A stretch of DNA of 46,522 bases, taken from the NCBI GenBank assembly GCA_028282005.1, contig JANQIV010000151.1, positions 1 through 46,522 on the forward strand. The letters run 5' to 3'. Origin of the DNA: Melioribacteraceae bacterium (GTDB lineage: Bacteria; Bacteroidota; Ignavibacteria; Ignavibacteriales; Melioribacteraceae). Shown here one piece after another: positions 15,581-25,174 of the stretch. Both the position numbers and the translations under genes were made by a program. Under the pieces are notes generated by a model. It made no database searches, was not told the DNA's origin, and saw only the letters and a list, made by a program, of their open reading frames with translations. The first letter of the stretch is position 1, and the number at the start of each line of letters is the position of its first letter.

Positions 15581-15599
15581 GTTACCCACTTTTCAGAAA

Positions 15600-17474
15600 T
15601 TAAAATTTTCTTTTCTTCGGTTTTTTCTGTGCATCTTTTTGAAGCTTTTGCTGCTTTTCGGCTGCTTCAGTCATTCTCTGCATAAATCCTTTTTTTCTTT
15701 TAGATTTATCTACCGGTACAAGTTCACCATCAGATTTTGATTTGTTAATCAAATTTTGCTGAACGATTGAAAATAAGTTGAACATAAAATAGTATAGGTT
15801 CAATCCGGAAGGGAAGCCCATAAACATGAATGTAAACATTGCCGGCATCATGTAAACCATTGCTTTCTGGCTTGGATCCTTCATTGTCATTTTTTGCTGG
15901 AAGAACATCGTAATTCCCAATAACGGTGCTAATCCGGTGATTTTATCAATTCCGAAAAGCGGAATTTTAAAGCCGATATCATAAATAACATCAGGTGCGG
16001 AAAGATTAGTAATCCAGAACATAAACGGTTCATGACGGATTTCAATTGCGACGTTAAACAAACTCCAGAGCGCAATCAAAATAGGCATCTGCAAAAGCAT
16101 CGGCAAACAACCACCCATTGGATTTATTCCGTAAGTGGAATACATATTCATTGTTTCTTTCTGAACACGCTGCGGATCATCTTTATATTTTTCTTTTAAC
16201 TCTGCAATTTTTGGTTGAAGCATTGACATCTTTTTCATTGATTTATAACTCTGCTTTGTAAGCGGGTATAGCGCGAATTTGATAATCAATGAAAAGACAA
16301 TAATTACAAAACCATAATTAGGAATGAATGTGTGTAAAAACTTGAACAATGGTAAAAGGATGAATTCCGAAATAGGACGGATAATAAATTTTAATCCGAA
16401 GAAACTGCCGAAATCAAATAGTGCTTCGTAGCTTCTGCCATATGATTCGAGCAAATCATAATCAATTGGCCCCATATATAAATTAAAAGAATTTTTCTGC
16501 AGACGAGTATTATTGAATGGTACTTTTAAACTAGTATTGTAGTATTCCCTCATTCCGTACTGCGGGTGAGGAATTGTTTGTCCTTCAATAATTGCACCGC
16601 CTCTGTCGTTAGGGATATCTGGCGAAATAATAATTGCAAAGTATTTATTTTTAACTCCAACCCAGTCAATCTTTCCATTAAACTCTTTTTGCACAACTTC
16701 ACCATCGCTATCAGCTTCAACAATTATTTGCTCTTCAGCTGAATAAACACTAGCGTTAGCATAATTTGCTTCATCTTCAGAATTCTGTTCAACGAAATTA
16801 ATACCGTTTGCCCATTCAACATCGTATCTGTAATTACTAATTACATCATCCATGTTTTCTAATTCTACGTCAACTTTAGAGGCATAGTTATTTCCGTAAA
16901 AGGTGAATATTTTTCTAATCAATTGATTTTTTTCGTTGGAATATTCGTAAGTAATTTTTAGTGAATCATCTGTGGCTACTGTGTATGCATAATTATCTAA
17001 GTCGGGATCGAAATCAATTTTGGATGTATTTATGTACTCGCCTTCTTTGGTAACAAAAACAATATTAAAATCGCCGCCATCTTGAGGATTAACAAGTTGT
17101 ACATGTCTATCATAAAAATTTGATGTGTCTTCAATATTTCTGTAGTACCAAGTGTTGTGCTCTTTCAAATAGTACTTTCTAATTCTGGCACCTTTGCTGG
17201 TTAACTCTATTTTTGCCAGATCGGTATCAATTGTAACTATTCTTTCTTTTTTATTTGAGGAGAAAGCGGAGGCTATTTCATCAGTTTCTTCTTTTAAGTC
17301 TTCTCTAACTTGCTTTTCGGTTTCAGCTTTTACATCAATTGGTTTGGGAGTTTCAACCTGTGTAGTATCCGTAGTTTGAGTTTGTTGCGGTTGTGGTTCG
17401 GGAGAATTTATGTAAAGCCATACGACTAAAATTATCCCAATAAGTATAAAAGCAAGCGTAGTTTGTTTATCCAT
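15600..17474 (-). CDS. yidC: Membrane protein insertase YidC
   Basis: 624 residues. The N-terminal helix (7-25) is followed by a large periplasmic beta-sandwich domain (about 60-350) and the conserved insertase core: FIPNYGFVIIVFSLIIKFA, YPLTKQSYKSMKKMSMLQPK, GINPMGGCLPMLLQMPI and the last helices. The positively charged tail KKPKKRKF fits ribosome contact. It inserts membrane proteins, alone or with SecYEG. It stands in the conserved order rpmH-rnpA-yidC; the yidD gene usually found between rnpA and yidC is not in the 131-nt gap. Confidence 0.97.
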   Translation of the reverse strand: MDKQTTLAFILIGIILVVWLYINSPEPQPQQTQTTDTTQVETPKPIDVKAETEKQVREDLKEETDEIASAFSSNKKERIVTIDTDLAKIELTSKGARIRKYYLKEHNTWYYRNIEDTSNFYDRHVQLVNPQDGGDFNIVFVTKEGEYINTSKIDFDPDLDNYAYTVATDDSLKITYEYSNEKNQLIRKIFTFYGNNYASKVDVELENMDDVISNYRYDVEWANGINFVEQNSEDEANYANASVYSAEEQIIVEADSDGEVVQKEFNGKIDWVGVKNKYFAIIISPDIPNDRGGAIIEGQTIPHPQYGMREYYNTSLKVPFNNTRLQKNSFNLYMGPIDYDLLESYGRSYEALFDFGSFFGLKFIIRPISEFILLPLFKFLHTFIPNYGFVIIVFSLIIKFALYPLTKQSYKSMKKMSMLQPKIAELKEKYKDDPQRVQKETMNMYSTYGINPMGGCLPMLLQMPILIALWSLFNVAIEIRHEPFMFWITNLSAPDVIYDIGFKIPLFGIDKITGLAPLLGITMFFQQKMTMKDPSQKAMVYMMPAMFTFMFMGFPSGLNLYYFMFNLFSIVQQNLINKSKSDGELVPVDKSKRKKGFMQRMTEAAEKQQKLQKDAQKKPKKRKF

Positions 17475-17605
17475 ATCAAATCCAGTTTTTTGACATCCCT
17501 TACGACGTCAGTCTTAATTTTTTATTTCGATCTTTAAATTTGAAATTATTGTTTGGCAATAAATTACGGGTGGAAATATAAGTAATATCTGTAACAATCA
17601 TGAGA

Positions 17606-18010
17606 TTAAATAACCGGTTTAACTTTTCCAAGTAATTCTTTTATATCAGGCATAATCTCATTTAATGAGCTCTTCGGGGAATTTTTTTGATTCAAATAAT
17701 GAGGTGATAAAACCAAAAGGAGAGTTTTGTTTCCCGTAGTTATTTTCTCCTGCAAAATATTTTTGTTTAGCCTGAATGACTCCCTCAGCAGCCTTTTAAT
17801 CCTATTTCGCCAAACAGCTGTTCCGGCTTTTTTTGAAACAGCAAACGCAACTCTGTATCCAAAAGGAGTTGCCTCAGAGTTATTAAAATAAATGGCTTTG
17901 AATTTTTTACTGACGGAGTGGATTGTAGTGCCTTGAGAATAAACTAAAATGAAATCATTCTTTTTTTTTAGCCTTTCAAGTTTTGAAAGGCCATAAGTTT
18001 TGATATCTAT
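17606..18010 (-). CDS. rnpA: Ribonuclease P protein component
   Basis: About 134 residues that match RnpA throughout: YGLSKLERLKKKNDFILVYS at the start, FGYRVAFAVSKKAG, and the signature WRNRIKRLLRESFR. It binds the RNase P RNA and helps to process tRNA 5' ends. The frame has no ATG, GTG, TTG or CTG between an in-frame stop (18017-18019) and the conserved N-terminus; the first candidates are ATA codons at 18010 and 18013. It overlaps the rpmH stop, so translation is probably coupled. The start at 18010 is a guess: either a rare AUA start is used or the sequence has an error. The identity of the protein is secure. Confidence 0.88.
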   Translation of the reverse strand: MDIKTYGLSKLERLKKKNDFILVYSQGTTIHSVSKKFKAIYFNNSEATPFGYRVAFAVSKKAGTAVWRNRIKRLLRESFRLNKNILQEKITTGNKTLLLVLSPHYLNQKNSPKSSLNEIMPDIKELLGKVKPVI

Positions 18011-18153
18011 TATTCGTCACTCACTGTTAGTTTTTTTCTGCCTCTAGCTCTTCTTCTCGCTAAAACTTTTCTTCCGTTTTTGGAAGCCATTCTTGCTCTA
18101 AAACCGTGCTTATTTTTTCTTTTTCTATTACTAGGTTGAAACGTTCTTTTCAT
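18010..18153 (-). CDS. rpmH: Ribosomal protein bL34
   Basis: 47 residues, [20 protein letters not shown] onwards, with the canonical [19 protein letters not shown]. Start at 18153, with GGAG 7 nt upstream. It is a structural protein of the large subunit. The C-terminal SDE is slightly longer than usual and overlaps the beginning of rnpA. The upstream promoter is at 18182-18212. dnaA, which often stands next to rpmH, is not here. Confidence 0.97.
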   Translation of the reverse strand: MKRTFQPSNRKRKNKHGFRARMASKNGRKVLARRRARGRKKLTVSDE

Positions 18154-18181
18154 AATTATCTCCACTTTTTACCAAAGAGCA

Positions 18182-18212
18182 CAAAATTAACTAAATAGAA
18201 ATTAATAAACAA
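18182..18212 (-). promoter_or_regulatory. Promoter for rpmH-rnpA-yidC
   Basis: On the minus strand TTG (18210-18212, part of TTTG) and TAATTTTG (18182-18189) are exactly 20 bp apart, giving TTTG-N20-TAnnTTTG, a full match to the Bacteroidetes-type consensus. The leader to rpmH would be about 20 nt. Confidence 0.7.
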
Positions 18213-18473
18213 ATAAAAATAGTTTGTAAGTGTATATTTAAAAGGAAGATGGCGGCTCAATCTATTCGCAGCCCAGCCACAACCTGCAAACAATTTCACC
18301 GCCACAATTTTGAAAGGAGTAATATTTTCTAAAGGGTGTCTATCATAATTTACTATATAGGCTGCACATTACGTGCCAAAAAAGAATCCCCTTTATAAGT
18401 CATTTTCGCAATAAATAAAGAACTAAAAATTTGTTGATTGTATCAATTTGAAACTCAATCCTAAAAAAGAACA

Positions 18474-18498
18474 ATGGGGATACAATTTGTATCCCCAT
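18474..18498 (-). terminator. Intrinsic terminator of the thioester protein gene
   Basis: ATGGGGATACAA and TTGTATCCCCAT form a perfect 12-bp stem around a single base, followed on the minus strand by TGTTCTTTTTT. It begins 8 nt after the stop codon. Confidence 0.85.
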
Positions 18499-18506
18499 CA
18501 ATTTAA

Positions 18507-21500
18507 TTACTTAACCAATACCATTTTCTTTATTAGATTTACATTTTCACCAGCTAATTGGTAAATGTAAATTCCAGATGCAAAGTTAGCCGCATCAAAT
18601 GTAACTTGATGTGATCCAGCTATCATTTCTTCGTCTAATAATGTTCTTATAACTTGACCAAGAATATTGTAAATCTTAAGTGTGAATCTGCCGTCTTCTT
18701 TCAACTTGAATTGTATTGTTGTCGAAGGATTGAAAGGATTCGGATAGTTTTGCGCTAATTCAAATTCAGTTGGTAATTCTTCTACATCTTCTACATCAGT
18801 AATTACTTGTCCGTCATTTTTCAGAATTTGACCGTCTGATGTACCGGCGTATAATGTACCGGTTTCTTTGTTCAGCAAGATTGAACTTACTTCAGTTCCT
18901 GCCAATCCAACTGAATTCCAAGATATACCGCCGTCATTTGTTGTGTAAACACCGTTTGCAAATGTGCTTATGTATGCATTGTCATTATTGTCGATTGATA
19001 CTGAATAAACATATAATGCTGGTAAACCAAAGTTTGATTCGTACCAATTAACTCCGCTATCATCAGAGAAGTAAACGCCGTCTCCGTAAGTACCCGCATA
19101 AAGCTCATCTTGTGAGTTTATAGCTAACGTCCAGATGAAATCATAACCAACATCCAATTTATTCCAGCTATCGCCGCCATTGGTTGATTTATAAATTCCG
19201 CCGCCAATAGTTGCTACGAATATATTATCACTTGAGTTTATTACTAATGCGTTTATTGCTAAGACATTCAAGCCGTTATTTGCTTCGTCCCAATCACTTC
19301 CGTCATTAGTTGACTTGAATACTCCAGTGCCCCAAGTTCCTACAAAGATATTACCATTTGAAGCAACTGAAATACCTCTTACATCATATCCGGTTAAGAT
19401 TAATGACCATGTATCACCATTATCGTCGCTTAAGAATAGGCCTTGCTCAGTAGCAACATAAATATTACCGGTTGGTTCATCTGTATATATTTGCCAGATA
19501 AATGCTGCAACCATGCCATCATTTATCTTAGTCCATGTTTCACCGTCATCTTCTGATCGATAAATGTTTCCGCCCCAAGTACCGGCAAGTATATTTCCAT
19601 CTTTGTCATTAGATAAAGAATAAACGATTTCATTAAATCCGAATGAGCCAGTGCTATTCCATGTTTGACCGCTTCCGCCGCCTGATCCGCCACCGGAACC
19701 ACCGCTTCCACCGCCAGTACCAGTGTTGCCGATTGTTACTGAAGCTGAATCGTAATCATCTTCATCTTCGTCACCATTGTTTGGAGTTGAGTCTGGGTCT
19801 GTAATATCTGAAGAGTAGATTTCAGCAACGTTTACTAAAGTAGTGTCAACCGGAATGTTACCGATGAAATCACAAATGTTAAATTGTGCACCACCGCTTC
19901 CTACTAAGTTTTTACAAATCATTTGACCAGTAACTACACCGCCAACCATGTTTACATTAGCATATGGAGCCAATATAGTTCCAGGTACACCAACTTGGTT
20001 GATTTTTAGATTTTTAGCATTATAGAAGTTGTAGATAATGTTTTCGCAACCTTTTTGCAGGTTTCCAGCTTGACCGTTTAAGTGAATGCCGCCGCTCCAG
20101 TCATCAATATTTTTTCCTTTAATATTGATTAGAACTACTGAACCTTCAGGGTAGTCAACTACTAATGAAGTAGCGTTTTCTAAATCTTCAGCTTTTACTA
20201 AGAATATGTTTAAGAAAGGATCATTACCTTCTAAGAATAATTGACTAAATTCAAATTTAGTTGTACCGTTAACTGCTTTATTTTTTATTTCGTTTGATAA
20301 GTTTTTCAAATATGTTTTTGCTGCACTAAAATCAATTGGTCTGTCTTTTCTTAAATCACCATCAACAGAAACTAAGTTGATTGGAAGATTAGTTGATTTA
20401 CCGTAAACTGCATTACCGAAGTATACTCTACCACTTTCAAATGTTAAGTTTCTATTTACGATAAGTACATCTTCGCCTGTTGTAGTTAATTTATCACCAA
20501 CACTGTAGTTAGATAATGATGCATTTCTACCAACCGCCATTTTACCTTCTGTATCAGATGAAGGCATTGTTACATCTCTGAAGACGAATACGTTGAAGCC
20601 TGTAGCGGGACCAATATTTAACGTTGTAGTTGAAGCTGTTTGAACATCAACAAGTACAGTAATTGTTAATGTCTTTTTAGCGCCGCTTGCTATTTCACCA
20701 ATTGTCCAGATGCCGGTGTTGTCGTCAAAATCGTTTGCTGGGTTAGCTGATATAAAGTTTAAGCCGTCAGGTAAGAAGTCTTGTACTTTTACGCCGGTAG
20801 CTGTTTTAGGGCCGTGATTTGTTACTTCAATAGTGAATGTTACTTGATCGCCATCTTCCGGATTGTCGTTATCAACAGTTTTAACTAAGCTTAAGTCAGA
20901 TTCTTCAGGATCCGGACCGTCGCATACTTGAGGTGTCCAAGTATATTTTTTAGATACTTTGCCACCAAGTTGGTTATCATTACAATCGTAAACTTCAACA
21001 AAGAATTCTAATTCTACTAATGTATCTGTTGGTTTTACGCCTGGCCATTCACCAGTAATTGAGAAAGTTGTATCACCGCTAATCCAGAAATGTTCGTAAT
21101 GAACTGAATTATCTGTATCGTCGTCTTTTGGATTAATTACTTGCCATCCTGTAACGACTCTTGCTCTACTTGGATCAGGAGTAACATCAATAGCGATATT
21201 GCTTAAAGTAATATCAATTTTGTTGTGTTCACATAATTCTTCATCCGGACCTAAATCTAAAATCCAGCTAGTTGTACATGCGTTCGGGTCTTTTCCATTT
21301 TTAATTAAATGGTATCCGTATTTATCTTTTCCGTTATAAGGATTTGTTGCATATCCACCAGGTACTTCAGCAGTAAATGTTCCAACACCAGCTAAAGGAA
21401 TAAATCCGTTTGGTAAATTTTGTTCTTCAACAGTGTACTCTCCATTTATAGGAACTAATAAACCGTTGTTACTGAAACCCGGATTATTATAAGTAAAGAT

Positions 21501-23435
21501 TAGATCACCACTTTGATCGTATTCACCAACAGCTGTTCCGAATTCACTTGTTACGGTAATTTTATAATTATTTGGCAATTCATTCGGAGTTGGAATTTCA
21601 ACTTCATTTTCGTTGAACCATTTTTTATCGAAGTAAATATGTTCTACGCATCTTTGGTTTACATTGTTAGCAGACGCTGTCGCTGTTTTTCCGTCAAGCA
21701 TCCAAACTAAGTTTGAAGAACCATCCCAAGTTACTGTAAAATCTGAGTTAGGGAAGAAATCTGTTCTTCCAGGATTGAATGTTGTTGTTTGACCTCTATC
21801 TTCTGGAGCAGGTGAGAATTTGTTATTGTCTCCAACTGGAATTTCAACAGCATCACCATTTGGATTGTTATAACCAAAATGAGCTGTAAAGGAACCATCA
21901 CCGTTATCAACAACACATTCTAAAATCGGAGAAATTTTATCTCTTTCAGGTACACATGTTAAGAAGCCTTCATCAACTGCGCCATCAACAAAGTTTTCAT
22001 TAACTGCTGTAGCAGCATCGTTTAATTGACTAATTGTAAATGAAGTTGATCCGCCGCCAAGTGCAGTTTCAGCTAAATCTAATAATTCTTCAACTGATTT
22101 ATTTGCTAATGGACCGGTTGTGATAATTAATTCTGTAAATTCTCTATTGTTAACACCAAGCACGCCAGCTTTTTCATATTCAACATTTAATTTAAGCGCG
22201 GCAACTTGTCCGGCAAAAACAGTAATATTGCCTGTTGGATTTGTGTAATCTTGAGTTAATGCTGAAGGTGATCCGCCTTGAGGTAAGAAATCTTTAACCG
22301 CTATTGCAGAAGTCAATGTAATTGTATTACCAACACCGATAGTCATTCCACTTGGGAATATATTAGCAAAATTGTTATCTCTAATTTGACCCGGAGTTGA
22401 GTTAGAAGGAGAACCCCAACCTCCTTGAGTAGATGTTGTAAATCCTGTAAGGTCGCATTCACCGGAACCATCTTTCCAATTAACGATTCCTTCAACAGAT
22501 CTGCTTGCATTAGTTGGTGTAGCTAAAACTAATTTTTGATATTTATTTGGCTCGATACAGTGAATATATCTTGTTCCTTGCGGAATAACTACATCAGCTG
22601 TAGCAGTAATTGTTGATGTAAAAACATTATTTTCTTGTGACAATGTAATTGGGCCGGCAACGCCAGTTGCATCTGTAACTGCTGAAGTTGAGCTCAATGT
22701 GCCTGCTGTTGTTGATAAATCAACAGTCAAATTGTTAATTGGAGTATTATCTTCATCCAAGGCTTTTACAGTAAATTCTGCATCTTCGCCTATACTTCTA
22801 AATTGTATCGGAGGAATAATTGAAAGAGTTGGAACCGGAGTTGAATTTCCAGCATTAGCTAATGCATCATTAACAATTGCAATCGCTCTGTTTTTGATAG
22901 TTGAGCTGTTTTCAATTGTAGTTACATCCATTCCATCTGAAAAATACCAGATAGCGGCTTGGACCGCAGAAGCTTCTTTAGAAATATCAGACAAAGCGCC
23001 TGAATAAGGTAAACTTTTGTATGGTACATAATTATTTAAAATGTAAGTAATCTCAGGAGGAGTTTGTCCGTCAGCTTTGTAAGTGTGTGGATTATCGTTT
23101 CTGAAAAATGCTATTCTGTGTGCAATATCGATACAATAAAACTTTGCATCGTTTCCTGAAATCTCACCTTTAAAGAATCCGGCGTTAACATTAAACTTTT
23201 TGCTTGGATTGTATGGATCAACAAATTTTATGTTTTTGTACTTATCCAATCCAAAAACTTTCATATCGCAATTATTGCCATCCTGTGTTTTTTGAAGAAA
23301 ATAGGATGCTGGTTTAATTTCATTGGCTACATTTGTAGTGCCGGTTGAATCAATAATTGAATTTGCTAAAATGAAGTTCGAAAAAACAAAGAATGATAAA
23401 AGAAGCTTTGTAAAGAGTATCCCTCTCTTTTTCAC
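18507..23435 (-). CDS. Giant T9SS surface protein with thioester (TQXA) domain
   Basis: 1642 residues from a GTG start with a GGAGG ribosome site. Signal peptide 1-25. A thioester domain (about 55-190) carries Cys101 in FYCIDIAHR and Gln159 in VQAAIWYFSD, the pair that forms the internal thioester in Gram-positive TQXA adhesins. An invasin/Ig-like domain (205-285) and a Bacteroidetes-type module (about 300-490, with TQGGWGSP and DFLPQGG) follow. Later come a DUF11 domain (843-935), a choice-of-anchor A domain (940-1190, GFNVFVFRDV), a Gly/Ser linker (1234-1257), BNR/propeller repeats (1260-1540, GGDSWNKL type) and a T9SS sorting domain (1555-1642, NYPNPFNPST). A covalent surface adhesin is the most likely role. 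Confidence 0.9.
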   Translation of the reverse strand: MKKRGILFTKLLLSFFVFSNFILANSIIDSTGTTNVANEIKPASYFLQKTQDGNNCDMKVFGLDKYKNIKFVDPYNPSKKFNVNAGFFKGEISGNDAKFYCIDIAHRIAFFRNDNPHTYKADGQTPPEITYILNNYVPYKSLPYSGALSDISKEASAVQAAIWYFSDGMDVTTIENSSTIKNRAIAIVNDALANAGNSTPVPTLSIIPPIQFRSIGEDAEFTVKALDEDNTPINNLTVDLSTTAGTLSSTSAVTDATGVAGPITLSQENNVFTSTITATADVVIPQGTRYIHCIEPNKYQKLVLATPTNASRSVEGIVNWKDGSGECDLTGFTTSTQGGWGSPSNSTPGQIRDNNFANIFPSGMTIGVGNTITLTSAIAVKDFLPQGGSPSALTQDYTNPTGNITVFAGQVAALKLNVEYEKAGVLGVNNREFTELIITTGPLANKSVEELLDLAETALGGGSTSFTISQLNDAATAVNENFVDGAVDEGFLTCVPERDKISPILECVVDNGDGSFTAHFGYNNPNGDAVEIPVGDNNKFSPAPEDRGQTTTFNPGRTDFFPNSDFTVTWDGSSNLVWMLDGKTATASANNVNQRCVEHIYFDKKWFNENEVEIPTPNELPNNYKITVTSEFGTAVGEYDQSGDLIFTYNNPGFSNNGLLVPINGEYTVEEQNLPNGFIPLAGVGTFTAEVPGGYATNPYNGKDKYGYHLIKNGKDPNACTTSWILDLGPDEELCEHNKIDITLSNIAIDVTPDPSRARVVTGWQVINPKDDDTDNSVHYEHFWISGDTTFSITGEWPGVKPTDTLVELEFFVEVYDCNDNQLGGKVSKKYTWTPQVCDGPDPEESDLSLVKTVDNDNPEDGDQVTFTIEVTNHGPKTATGVKVQDFLPDGLNFISANPANDFDDNTGIWTIGEIASGAKKTLTITVLVDVQTASTTTLNIGPATGFNVFVFRDVTMPSSDTEGKMAVGRNASLSNYSVGDKLTTTGEDVLIVNRNLTFESGRVYFGNAVYGKSTNLPINLVSVDGDLRKDRPIDFSAAKTYLKNLSNEIKNKAVNGTTKFEFSQLFLEGNDPFLNIFLVKAEDLENATSLVVDYPEGSVVLINIKGKNIDDWSGGIHLNGQAGNLQKGCENIIYNFYNAKNLKINQVGVPGTILAPYANVNMVGGVVTGQMICKNLVGSGGAQFNICDFIGNIPVDTTLVNVAEIYSSDITDPDSTPNNGDEDEDDYDSASVTIGNTGTGGGSGGSGGGSGGGSGQTWNSTGSFGFNEIVYSLSNDKDGNILAGTWGGNIYRSEDDGETWTKINDGMVAAFIWQIYTDEPTGNIYVATEQGLFLSDDNGDTWSLILTGYDVRGISVASNGNIFVGTWGTGVFKSTNDGSDWDEANNGLNVLAINALVINSSDNIFVATIGGGIYKSTNGGDSWNKLDVGYDFIWTLAINSQDELYAGTYGDGVYFSDDSGVNWYESNFGLPALYVYSVSIDNNDNAYISTFANGVYTTNDGGISWNSVGLAGTEVSSILLNKETGTLYAGTSDGQILKNDGQVITDVEDVEELPTEFELAQNYPNPFNPSTTIQFKLKEDGRFTLKIYNILGQVIRTLLDEEMIAGSHQVTFDAANFASGIYIYQLAGENVNLIKKMVLVK

Positions 23436-23749
23436 ATTTCCTCCGCTTGATTTAATTAATAAAATTCTTTCAATTGTGGTTTTTTAGGCAAAATAGATGC
23501 CAATGCAGAAACTTAATTTTTGAGTTATAATCGAATATTTTTAGGCATTATTTAATAAATAAAGTGTATCAAAATGATAATATAATTTAGCAAAATGTTA
23601 CTAGGCACTGATATTAGATTTCTATTAATAGTTGTCGAGAACAACAAAAAAGCAATTCGGTAATTTTGATAGCAATATAATAAATCAAATGAATGATTTC
23701 TGAAATAGTTCGGTTCGGAAACTAAATATTTGTCCTTTTTTGAAACAAA
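23436..23749. other. AT-rich intergenic region upstream of the thioester protein
   Basis: 314 nt between two minus-strand genes. It must hold the promoter of the large secreted protein, but no clear TTG-N20-TAnnTTTG match was found. A short GTTGTCGAGAACAAC dyad is present near 23627. No gene was seen. Confidence 0.5.
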
Positions 23750-25174
23750 TTACATTTTAGTCAATAACGCAACATTTTCAATATGATATGTATGCGGAAA
23801 CATATCCACCGGCTGCATTTTGATTAATTCGTAACCGCTTTCAGTTAACAGCTTTACATCTCTGGCTTGAGTTGTCGGGTTACAGCTTACATAAACGATT
23901 TTTTTGGGGGAAAGTGTAATTATATCGTTTACGGTTTTAGGATTCATTCCGCTTCGTGGGGGGTCAGCAATTATTATATCAGGTTTTTCAAGTTCAGTTT
24001 TGTTAACAAAAGGGAGGAAAGATTTATTTAGATCGACTTGAAAAGATTTTACATTAGAAATGTTATTTATTTCACAATTTGTTTTTGTATCCGAAACAGC
24101 AGATTCAACACTTTCAAAACCATAAACCTTCGCTGCACTTTTCGAAACATAGATCGAAATTGTGCCTGCTCCGGAGTAAAGGTCGTAAACAATTTCACTT
24201 CCTTTTAATTCAGCAAATTCAAATGCGAGCTGATAAAGTTTTTCGGCTTGAAGTGTATTTGTTTGAAAAAATGAATTTGCACTAATTTTGAATGAAAAAT
24301 CGCCAATTTTATCAGAAATGGTACCGTTTCCATGATAAATTCGTTCATAATCACCAATGGCAACATTAGCTTTTTTCTCATTAATATTGTTAATGATCGT
24401 TGTAATTTCCGGAATTTCTTTAATCAAAAAATTTGAATATTCAGTGAACAATCGTTTGTTATTTTTTGATGTGACAAGATTTGCCATCAAATCTTTTGTC
24501 TTGTAGCCGCTTTTAATAACCAAATTTCTCAAATACCCTGTATGTGTGTTCGTTGAATAAATAGTGGTATTTCTCGATTTGAAAAAATCCCGGGTGAAAT
24601 TTAGAATTTTGTTACTAACTTCAGATTGTAAAAAACACTCATTGATATCGAGTACTTTATCAAAAATTCTAGGTATGTGAAGCCCTAATGCAAAATTTCT
24701 GTCAGCTACTTCTCCATTTTCAGTGATTTCATCTTTTGTTAGCCAGCGCTTATCAGCAAAAGAATACTCCATTTTGTTGCGATAAAAGAAAATATTTTCA
24801 GAAGCAGCAATGGGTAAATATTCAAAATCACTTATTCCGCCGATCCTTTCAAAGATATCTTTAACCTGCTCCGCTTTGTATTTTAGTTGAAAATTATAAT
24901 CCAGATTCTGCTGTTTGCAGCCGCCGCATGTTCCGAAATATTTGCATCTTGCTTGGACTCGTTGGTCAGATGGGCTGATTATTTCTTCAACATTTGCTTC
25001 GGCGTAGCTCGACTTTTTCTTTTTAATTATTGCTTTAACCTTATCGCCTGGGTATGAGCCATTAACAAAAATAGCAAATTTTTTATCAGAGTTATCAAGT
25101 GTTATTTTGCTAATTCCTTTTCCCTCAAAAGCGTAATCAGTTATTTCAAGATCAATTAAATCGCCTCTTTTCAA
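23750..25174 (-). CDS. rlmD: 23S rRNA (uracil-C5)-methyltransferase, RlmD/RumA family
   Basis: 474 residues. An N-terminal TRAM domain (1-65) is followed by the iron-sulfur motif Cys77-x5-Cys83-x2-Cys86 (CKYFGTCGGC) with a fourth Cys in the ECFLQ segment. The C-terminal SAM-methyltransferase domain has VYDLYSGAGTISIYVSK, ADPPRSGMNP and the catalytic VSCNPTTQARD. The family makes m5U in 23S rRNA (position 1939 in E. coli) or related sites; which site is modified here cannot be told. Start is TTG at 25174, overlapping the TGA of the preceding methyltransferase gene (TTGA) behind GAGAGGAA, so the two are translationally coupled. Confidence 0.9.
   Translation of the reverse strand: MKRGDLIDLEITDYAFEGKGISKITLDNSDKKFAIFVNGSYPGDKVKAIIKKKKSSYAEANVEEIISPSDQRVQARCKYFGTCGGCKQQNLDYNFQLKYKAEQVKDIFERIGGISDFEYLPIAASENIFFYRNKMEYSFADKRWLTKDEITENGEVADRNFALGLHIPRIFDKVLDINECFLQSEVSNKILNFTRDFFKSRNTTIYSTNTHTGYLRNLVIKSGYKTKDLMANLVTSKNNKRLFTEYSNFLIKEIPEITTIINNINEKKANVAIGDYERIYHGNGTISDKIGDFSFKISANSFFQTNTLQAEKLYQLAFEFAELKGSEIVYDLYSGAGTISIYVSKSAAKVYGFESVESAVSDTKTNCEINNISNVKSFQVDLNKSFLPFVNKTELEKPDIIIADPPRSGMNPKTVNDIITLSPKKIVYVSCNPTTQARDVKLLTESGYELIKMQPVDMFPHTYHIENVALLTKM

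Larger units (their letters stand above)
18154..18506. other. Intergenic region between rpmH and the thioester protein gene
   Basis: This 353-nt stretch holds the rpmH promoter on one side and the terminator of the large secreted-protein gene on the other. In between there is only a 27-codon frame (18249-18332) that I do not trust. No DnaA-box cluster or RNA gene was recognised. Confidence 0.6.

Noticed and set aside
18249-18332. 27-codon frame in the gap between rpmH and the thioester protein gene
   Set aside because: Ribosome site too close to the ATG, no recognisable motif, and no partner gene.
18154-18506. Replication origin next to rpmH
   Set aside because: No dnaA gene and no cluster of DnaA boxes was found.
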